Source of the DNA: Acanthaster planci
Taxonomy: Eukaryota > Echinodermata > Asteroidea > Valvatida > Acanthasteridae
Length of the DNA stretch: 15,200 bases
Assembly: GCF_001949145.1 (NCBI RefSeq)
Contig: NW_019091429.1
Span: forward strand, 64,001 to 79,200
Reading direction: 5' to 3'
Shown: positions 12,501-15,200 of the stretch, one piece after another
How positions within the stretch are numbered: position 1 is the first letter of the stretch
How the letters are laid out: every line of letters begins with the position of its first letter
The notes under the pieces: generated by a model
The model's input: only the letters and a program-made list of their open reading frames with translations
Told to the model about the DNA's origin: nothing
Database searches by the model: none
Program-made: the position numbers and the translations under genes

Positions 12501-12828
12501 CTTCCCATCCATCTTCACAAAAGGTGGCAAGGATGAGGTCAATGAGACATTATACGCTATCTCCAAAGCAAGACACAAGAGGGCGCCAGAACAAGACACA
12601 GAGGAGACTTCCAAATCAGGACAGGATGCTGCCTCACCCTCACGCTCAAACAAGGAGCAGTTGTCATCTCTTTCTGATGATGGCACTGCCAACTCGGCTT
12701 CCGAACTTCTTGGCAGACTGCCAACATGCGGTAAGCAGCTTCAGAAGCTAGCCCAGTCATGCAGCAAGGGACTGTGGGACCATGACCTGGACTTGAGCCT
12801 AATACTTGCAAATCTTCAGATCAGGTAA
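378..12828 (+). CDS. METTL13: METTL13 (eEF1A lysine and N-terminal methyltransferase), 3' nine exons of a gene running in from the left
   Basis: The product is a two-domain SAM-dependent methyltransferase. In the known family the N-terminal domain methylates Lys55 of eEF1A and the C-terminal domain methylates its N-terminal glycine; both act in the cytoplasm on translation elongation. Exons 378-510, 1829-1950, 2712-2858, 3407-3593, 5065-5242, 9805-10025, 10649-10781, 11223-11360 and 12428-12828 join with matching phases into 552 codons and a TAA stop. All eight internal introns are GT-AG. The order of conserved blocks follows the human protein (about 700 residues): [98 protein letters not shown] and FLKKVDSIL. 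The Rossmann motif I is at visible residues 313-317 (GLGAG). The start codon and most of the N-terminal domain are outside the window. Identification rests on remembered family sequence, but many independent blocks agree. Confidence 0.95.
806..922 (+). repeat. 25-bp tandem repeat, about 4.7 copies, each with an AATAAA
   Basis: The unit starts ATGCAAGAAATAAG and continues AAATAAAATTG. Copies are 806-830, 831-855, 856-880, 881-904 (one A lost) and a partial 905-922. The first three are identical, which points to recent expansion. Each full unit contains AATAAA, at 821, 846, 871 and 896. A GT-rich stretch follows (TTAGTGTGTTACC at 921 and GTGTGTTATC near 990). Confidence 0.95.
1627..1664. repeat. 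short inverted repeat (9-bp stem, 20-base loop)
   Basis: TGGCTGGCA at 1627-1635 is matched by its reverse complement TGCCAGCCA at 1656-1664. A related GGCTAGCACCAGCCGGC follows at about 1680, so this could be the edge of a degraded repeat. It is intronic, with no function implied. Confidence 0.5.
1829..1950 (+). CDS. METTL13: METTL13 exon b: linker after the N-terminal domain
   Basis: The acceptor CTGTTACAG ends at 1828 and the exon begins in phase 0 with CCA TTG GAG. Forty codons encode [20 protein letters not shown] and then [12 protein letters not shown]. They align with the human stretch beginning IFELCAQEQRKPVRLESAE. The exon ends with two bases of a Lys codon (AA) before the donor GTAAGT, and the next exon supplies G. 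It is moderately conserved; the assignment is supported mainly by exact phase continuity on both sides. Confidence 0.9.
1951..2711 (+). other. intron after exon b
   Basis: GT-AG intron of 761 bases. The longest open frame here (starting 1909, 147 codons) runs from the exon in a wrong frame and has no recognisable family. The only distinct structure is the perfect 19-bp tandem duplication at 2439-2476. The CAG at 2428-2430 (TTATTGGCAG) is an acceptor-like decoy. Confidence 0.7.
2439..2476. repeat. perfect 19-bp tandem duplication
   Basis: GAAAAACAAATCATATTAT occurs at 2439-2457 and again at 2458-2476 without a mismatch. It is a recent slippage-type duplication inside an intron. Confidence 0.9.
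2712..2858 (+). CDS. METTL13: METTL13 exon c: central region
   Basis: The acceptor GTCTATTCAG ends at 2711. The first G completes the split Lys codon, then 48 codons carry [18 protein letters not shown] and FAIFITPQG, close to human EPRYTLHVVDS and FAIFIIPQG. It ends with AG of a split Arg codon at the donor AAG|GTAAGG. The segment leads from the linker into the C-terminal half of the protein. Confidence 0.95.
2859..3406 (+). other. intron after exon c
   Basis: GT-AG intron of 548 bases that is AT-rich and ends in a good pyrimidine tract and CTGCAG. It contains an A-rich run near 3259-3275. No repeat or gene seen. Confidence 0.7.
3407..3593 (+). CDS. METTL13: METTL13 exon d: central region, most conserved block
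   Basis: The acceptor ends at 3406 (CTACCTGCAG). The first A completes the split Arg codon, then 62 codons carry [29 protein letters not shown] and [14 protein letters not shown]. These match human RETEWLFGMD, AASAGFRRLITVALHRG and AELSARVMELAPAG almost residue for residue. An AG two bases downstream (3408-3409) would shift the frame, so the first AG is chosen. It ends in phase 0 at CAG|GTAGGC. Confidence 0.96.
3594..5064 (+). other. intron after exon d, with old repeats
   Basis: GT-AG intron of 1471 bases. The stretch 3630-3910 is unusually rich in C and G runs (CCCCCCTTACTTTTT near 3671 and CCCCCCTACTTTTC near 3882) and looks like repeat-derived sequence. A diverged pair of similar segments lies near 4134-4203 and 4304-4400. 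The remainder, 4400-5064, shows nothing distinctive. No coding match seen on either strand. Confidence 0.6.
4134..4400. repeat. diverged tandem-like repeat pair
   Basis: GAGAAATCAATCCCTGGTCA near 4134 and AGAGAAATCAAAGCCTGGTC near 4303 share a core. Both are followed by a similar ACTTT-AC tract and, further on, TTTTTCCCC (about 4197 and 4391). Spacing is about 170 bases. The similarity is partial, so this could be two old copies of one dispersed repeat. Confidence 0.4.
5065..5242 (+). CDS. METTL13: METTL13 exon e: entry to the C-terminal methyltransferase domain
   Basis: The acceptor CTCCATCCAG ends at 5064 and the exon begins in phase 0 with GTA CCC TTC. Fifty-nine codons give [29 protein letters not shown] and [20 protein letters not shown], matching human VPFLSVGGDIG, GDYVIEDVQGDD and FRRLIFLS. 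One base (G) of a split Glu codon remains at the donor AAG|GTAAGC. Confidence 0.95.
5243..5914 (+). other. left part of the large intron, before the inverted-repeat element
   Basis: Intronic sequence between the donor at 5243 and the start of the mobile element. I see no gene, tandem repeat or conserved block in it, except the copy of CCTATTA at 5908-5914 that flanks the element. Confidence 0.6.
5915..6093 (+). repeat. left terminal inverted repeat
   Basis: It pairs with 9466-9644 on the opposite strand. The best conserved inner block is CTGGATCTTATGAGCTGAAA followed by TTGCACCGGT, near 6038-6065. The outer block is GTAAACAGGGCCCTAC at 5923-5938. Confidence 0.88.
6094..6823. other. inner left part of the inverted-repeat element
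   Basis: Unassigned sequence. On the + strand, 6149-6345 reads as a coding-like frame interrupted by a TAG (near 6175) and a TGA (near 6291), with segments such as [21 protein letters not shown] do not recognise the protein. It may be a remnant of the element's own gene or chance. Confidence 0.35.
6824..6956. repeat. repeat X, copy 1
   Basis: It starts TAACTTGAAGTTAAAGCTGA and ends GTACAATTGTGAAGCA. The first 87 bases match copy 2 at 7647-7733 almost perfectly; the middle differs by a length change of about 14 bases, and the last 20 or so match again. In this copy it is directly followed by the 555-bp module. Confidence 0.85.
6959..7513. repeat. 555-bp direct repeat M, copy 1
   Basis: It begins TTGAGATATTTAACGC and ends CATCACTGCATCA. 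It matches 8736-9290 over the full length, with about 16 substitutions (mostly transitions) and no gap. It contains AATAAA at 7306-7311. From 6960 it has TG...CA ends like a long terminal repeat, but no other such hallmark is convincing. Confidence 0.95.
7514..8735. other. segment between the two M copies
   Basis: It holds an ambiguous base N at 7646 directly before repeat X copy 2, C-run/A-run tracts at about 7540-7558 and 7863-7876, a perfect 14-bp palindrome TACATGTACATGTA at 8269-8282, and CCAAT-type motifs in opposite orientation (ACCAATCAC near 8528 and TGATTGGCTG near 8640). On the - strand, 8053-7800 and 8415-8280 are open but match no family I know. No gene is called. Confidence 0.5.
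7647..7793. repeat. repeat X, copy 2
   Basis: Second copy of 6824-6956. Here the copy is not followed by module M. Instead it continues GCATCATTGGT, which resembles the sequence found just after M copy 1 (GCATCATTGGT at 7508-7518). It therefore looks like an 'empty' version of the site that M occupies in copy 1. Confidence 0.82.
8736..9290. repeat. 555-bp direct repeat M, copy 2
   Basis: Same orientation and exact length as 6959-7513, about 97% identical by eye. It is preceded by TTGCTAA rather than GAAGCAAC and followed by GACAGGC, so the shared block ends sharply at both sides. Confidence 0.95.
9291..9465 (-). pseudogene. coding-like remnant in the inverted-repeat element, unrecognised
   Basis: On the - strand, from 9436 down to a TAA at 9320-9322, there is an open stretch of 38 codons containing [20 protein letters not shown] and ITQTPLYG. 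The composition looks protein-like, and a pyrimidine-less TTTGCAG precedes it. It is too short to assign. It could be a scrap of the element's lost transposase, or chance. Confidence 0.25.
9466..9644 (-). repeat. right terminal inverted repeat
   Basis: Reverse complement of the left terminal repeat at about 87% identity by eye and the same length. It is followed at once by the second CCTATTA copy. Confidence 0.88.
9805..10025 (+). CDS. METTL13: METTL13 exon f: basic linker and SAM-binding motif I
   Basis: The acceptor TTTTTTCAG ends at 9804; AA completes the split Glu codon, then 73 codons follow. A Lys/Arg-rich linker ([13 protein letters not shown], visible residues 257-269) corresponds to the human KKRKKDRKKQRP stretch. 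It is followed by [25 protein letters not shown] and HQHFPK. GLGAG at residues 313-317 is the glycine-rich motif I of Rossmann methyltransferases; human has GLGGG. It ends in phase 0 at AAG|GTACCA. The ATG at 9792 upstream is intronic. Confidence 0.96.
10026..10648 (+). other. intron after exon f
   Basis: GT-AG intron of 623 bases with a run of A near 10118 and one ACATGTAG near 10330. Open frames on the - strand here are unremarkable. Nothing else seen. Confidence 0.7.
10649..10781 (+). CDS. METTL13: METTL13 exon g: post-motif I acidic loop and motif II
   Basis: The acceptor TTTCCTAG ends at 10648. Forty-four codons begin [18 protein letters not shown] and continue [18 protein letters not shown]. 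Glu336 (in VVELD) is the acidic residue expected to bind the SAM ribose, and Asp363 in IADGLEYI corresponds to human IADGLDYI. It ends with one base of a split Glu codon at AAG|GTAGAG. Read-through into the intron would stop at a TGA near 10826. Confidence 0.95.
10782..11222 (+). other. intron after exon g
   Basis: GT-AG intron of 441 bases ending TTCATACCAG. No repeat or gene seen. Confidence 0.7.
11223..11360 (+). CDS. METTL13: METTL13 exon h: motif IV strand of the C-terminal domain
   Basis: AA completes the split Glu codon, then 45 codons give [35 protein letters not shown] and HPQ. These match human YDVIMFDVDSKDPTLGMSCP and FVEQSFLQKVKSIL. Asp386 and Asp388 in FDVD lie at the end of strand 4, next to the cofactor site. 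It ends with one base of a split Gly codon at AAG|GTAGAT. Confidence 0.95.
11361..12427 (+). other. intron after exon h, with CAAGT-rich stretch and a decoy acceptor
   Basis: GT-AG intron of 1067 bases. From about 11494 to 11812 the pentamer CAAGT recurs roughly eleven times in the same orientation with irregular spacing. A strong pyrimidine tract with CAG ends at 12003, but the following frame hits TAA within three codons, so it is not an exon start. The true acceptor is TTTCATTTCCAG at 12416-12427. Confidence 0.7.
11494..11812. repeat. degenerate CAAGT-rich repeat
   Basis: CAAGTCCAAGCAAGTG, CTCAAGTCAC, GCAAGTTCAAGTCAAG, GAGTCAAGTCAC, GGCAAGTCAAAG and CCCAAGTACAAGTG follow in order. They look like a decayed short tandem repeat or a microsatellite that has drifted. 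Confidence 0.6.
12428..12828 (+). CDS. METTL13: METTL13 terminal exon i: end of the C-terminal methyltransferase domain, with a polar insertion
   Basis: GA completes the split Gly codon, then 132 codons run to TAA at 12826-12828. It starts [10 protein letters not shown] (human VFILNLVCRD), passes KTVFPSIF and [12 protein letters not shown] (human GEVNEILF), and ends [17 protein letters not shown] (human WDDTYVLSDMLKTVRIL). Between them, residues about 468-512 (12571-12705) are Ser-, Glu- and Lys-rich, with no counterpart of that length in the human protein. The stop lies inside AG|GTAACG, which resembles a splice donor, but the homology ends here too, so the stop is accepted. Confidence 0.94.
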
Positions 12829-13960
12829 CGAGTCTTAAAACTAGTAAATTTTGGTTCAGACAAATACATTGTGTGTTGGTTGCTCGTGAAACATGACATA
12901 GCAAGGATGAACTCATGTGCCCATGTTTCATTAGTTTCAAACCTTTTTTGGTCATGAATATAATGTTAAGCAAGACTTCAATGTAAAGTAAGATTAAGGT
13001 TATTATTTCACTCTGCTTATTGAAGCATAAATGTATTTATTAGAGTGGGCAACCTGTCTCAGCTGATCAGTCTTTAAAAAAAGAGTCAGTTGACATTTCT
13101 CATTGCCTAGCATGGGATCCTCCCTTACACAAACATGAACCAGTGGGGTCAGATCAAATAGTCACACTGCAAATTTGTAAAAGTTGAGCGCGCCCTAAGT
13201 CAAGTAAAATTTCACTTCAGTTGTTTGTGACATCAAATCCACTTTGCTCTCACTTTTGTCTGAACCCAGCTTGAGGTATTCTCCTTGCCAGATTTGAGCA
13301 GGATGGGAAGGCATGTACATGTCTTCCGTATGTTCAGTAACCCAGTGAAATTCTAATCAAATTTTGCCTTAAGGTAGGTCTTGCTGGACTTTGTCAGTTT
13401 CACTCCCCGTAATATGGGGGACTACAGCTGAACATGATGTACCATGTAATTTTCTTCAGGAGCATTACTCCTTAATATGAGGTTCCTGTTGAGGCTTTTA
13501 TTCTCTAGGGAGATTTTTGAAATGGACACAGAATGAAGTGAACTTTGATAGTAATTCCTCCAAGCTAACCGAAATAGTGAGGGATCGTGTGAACTTTTCA
13601 TGAGAAAATGTTCACAAATGTGTGTAACTATTTGGGAACAGATATGTTTGGGAGTGTACTTCTGTGAGCTCAGTCAAGTTATTCCTAAACTTTCCTTGTT
13701 AAGTTTGTCCAGTTTCAGTTCCACCTCGCTAACTTAGGTAACTACAGGATTCTGTAGAACGATCAAAGTTTGTGCAAGTATTTGACCTTAAGAAAAATGA
13801 TCAAATGATACGCATATTAACGCTACTTCTTGGAATTGCTTACAAAGAGGTCCTCCGTCAGTTCTGATGCAATGAAAGTTGTCAGATCCTGAGACCTGTT
13901 CCCTATGAAGTTTTAGGTTACGGTACACAGAGTCAAGTCCAACGTACTCAAAGACTTTTG
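12829..13960 (+). other. METTL13 3' UTR or flank
   Basis: About 1.1 kb between the stop codon and the LINE tail. By eye there is no AATAAA on the + strand; weaker variants are AATATA near 12957 and CATAAA near 13025. The transcript end cannot be placed. No other gene, tRNA or repeat seen, apart from an ACATGT-containing stretch near 13315. Confidence 0.55.
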
Positions 13961-14870
13961 CTTTTTTCATTTTTTTTTTTACTTGGCAAAGTCCCCACAT
14001 TGGGATATCATGGCAAGGATGCGCGTAAGGCTGATGAACATCTGGTATGTACTGAGGGTGGTTTTGAACAGAGATAATGAAGCAGAAGTGACTGTAGGAA
14101 GGTTATTCCAAAGAGTATTTGTAAACATTGGTGTGAGAAAATATTTGGCGATATTTCATGATGGCCACATGTTCTTGGGATGGCTGGAGTTAAAAAATTA
14201 TGTACATGTAGGCTGAGAGATGGTAACTGGTCGTGGATATATGTCGGGCATTTCTTTGACGGGCTTAAATTTCCACTGACTGCCATTTCAATTTCTTTAC
14301 CATTAAAGTCACGCTCTCAGTGGGACAATATTTGTTGATGACAAACCCTGCAGCTTTTCTTTGTATGGCCTCTCTCTTGTTGATAGTAATTTTAACATTA
14401 GGATCCCAAATACAACTGCAGTATTGCAGTCGAGGCAGAACTAAGGCAGTGTGTGCACGTTCCTTGAGAGCATTGGTGCAGTGTTTTAAGTTGCGATGAA
14501 TCAAACTTCAGACTTTGCTAGCATTGTTCATGATTTTTTATCAATGTGTTAGTTTCATGAAAGTTGGTGAGTGAAGTACAGACCTAGATAGAGATGTTCT
14601 GAGACAACCATCAGAACATTTGGACCAAGAGTGTTGGTGGTCTCAATGTTGTTACAGAGAAGAGACATACATGTAGTCATGCTATGACATTTCTCAATGC
14701 TAAACTGCATGTTTCACAATACTGGCCCATAACTTCAGATAGTTAAGATCTCCTTGTAGAGCAGCGTTGTCGTCAACAGTAGATAGTGCTTTATAAAGTA
14801 AATAATCTTTGGCAAAGAGATGAATAATACTTGACTGTTTGGGAAGTCATTGGCCCAGAGAAGTTGAGAG
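13961..14870 (-). pseudogene. 5'-truncated non-LTR retrotransposon (jockey/CR1-like LINE) reverse transcriptase end, frameshifted, with poly(A) tail
   Basis: Read on the - strand, fragments in several frames follow the order of LINE reverse transcriptases: VPVSS near 14870, NDFPNS, LFAKDY (14816-14805, where active elements have the catalytic FADD), ALQGDLNYL, FSIEKCHSM (14707-14678), YLGL (14590-14579), RNLKHCTNALKERAHTALV, RLQYCSCIWDP and REAIQRKAAGFV (14504-14265), and NTLWNNLP. The frame ends LAMISQCGDFAK with TAA at 13979-13981, followed at once by an A-run (T-run on +, 13970-13980) and A-rich sequence to 13961. Frameshifts, in-frame stops and the altered catalytic Asp show a dead copy. 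The left (5') limit near 14870 is uncertain. Confidence 0.85.
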
Positions 14871-15108
14871 GACACGGGAACACAGATTTTGGGCATGCTT
14901 TAGCTTTCTTCGCCCAGCGTTTATTCCAGCCGCAGCTTGAAACAATAAATACAAATGTTATGGATTTACAGGAATTGCTATGGGGCCCCAGAAACACCTT
15001 GAACGATACACAAGTAAAGGCAACAATAATACATGTAGCTATGAGCAAAGTACACAGTGCTGACAACGTAGCACCACTATAACGAAGAACTTCTCCATTG
15101 CATCACCA
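14871..15108. other. unassigned stretch right of the LINE fragment
   Basis: It may include more decayed LINE sequence up to about 14930, but I see no convincing block beyond VPVSS. AATAAA at 14943-14948 has no associated gene. One ACATGTAGC lies near 15030. Confidence 0.4.
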
Positions 15109-15200
15109 GCAAGAGACGCCGGGTTTAACGACGCAAAGTAATGGGCAAGAAACGCCGGATCTTGTGATGCATGTGTAACGGGCAAGAGATGCCGAAACTC
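15109..15200. repeat. tandem repeat of 36-37 bp, at least 2.5 units, running off the window
   Basis: Units start at 15109 (GCAAGAGACGCCGG), 15145 (GCAAGAAACGCCGG) and 15182 (GCAAGAGATGCCGA). Each is 36-37 bp and ends with TAATGG or TAACGG. The unit centres are diverged while the GCAAGARAYGCCG heads are conserved. Confidence 0.75.

Noticed and set aside
12391-12828. ATG at 12391 as a gene start
   Set aside because: Upstream of the acceptor at 12427 the codons are intronic pyrimidine tract; the homology starts at the exon boundary.
14791-15082. Overlapping open frames of 91 codons (-) and 83 codons (+)
   Set aside because: They overlie decayed LINE sequence; only short parts of the - strand in a different frame show reverse transcriptase blocks.

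Overview
The window is eukaryotic, from an animal. It holds a single recognisable protein-coding gene split into GT-AG introns on the + strand, AT-rich intronic DNA, and several decayed or mobile repeats. I recognise the gene as an orthologue of METTL13 (eEF1AKNMT), the two-domain methyltransferase that modifies the translation factor eEF1A. Nine exons between 378 and 12828 splice into one open frame of 552 codons. They cover the end of the N-terminal methyltransferase domain, the central region and the whole C-terminal methyltransferase domain. The first exons, about 185 codons judging from the human protein, lie to the left of the window. Intron size, the abundant ACATGTA motif and a jockey/CR1-type LINE suggest a marine invertebrate, perhaps a sea urchin, hemichordate, amphioxus or mollusc. 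I cannot fix the taxon from sequence alone.

Layout: 1-377 is intron and includes a pol III B-box-like stretch. Exons lie at 378-510, 1829-1950, 2712-2858, 3407-3593, 5065-5242, 9805-10025, 10649-10781, 11223-11360 and 12428-12828. The intron after the first visible exon carries a 25-bp tandem array with four regularly spaced AATAAA hexamers. The 4.6-kb intron between the fifth and sixth visible exons is mostly one mobile element (5915-9644). It has 179-bp terminal inverted repeats and is flanked on both sides by the direct repeat CCTATTA. Inside it are two equal-length 555-bp direct copies (6959-7513 and 8736-9290), a second repeated segment (6824-6956 and 7647-7793), and an ambiguous base at 7646 exactly where one copy begins.

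Downstream of the stop codon is about 1.1 kb of 3' flank or UTR with no clear AATAAA. It is followed by a 5'-truncated, frameshifted non-LTR retrotransposon on the - strand (about 13961-14870) that ends in a poly(A) tail directly after its stop codon. The right edge (15109-15200) starts a tandem array of 36-37 bp units.

The one functional unit is the eEF1A methyltransferase gene; everything else is intron, repeat or mobile-element debris. I found no RNA gene, CRISPR array, operon or novel multi-gene system. The most interesting items are the target-duplication-flanked inverted-repeat element and its internal duplication, the intronic poly(A)-signal array placed where it could yield an N-domain-only isoform, and a polar insertion in the C-terminal domain.
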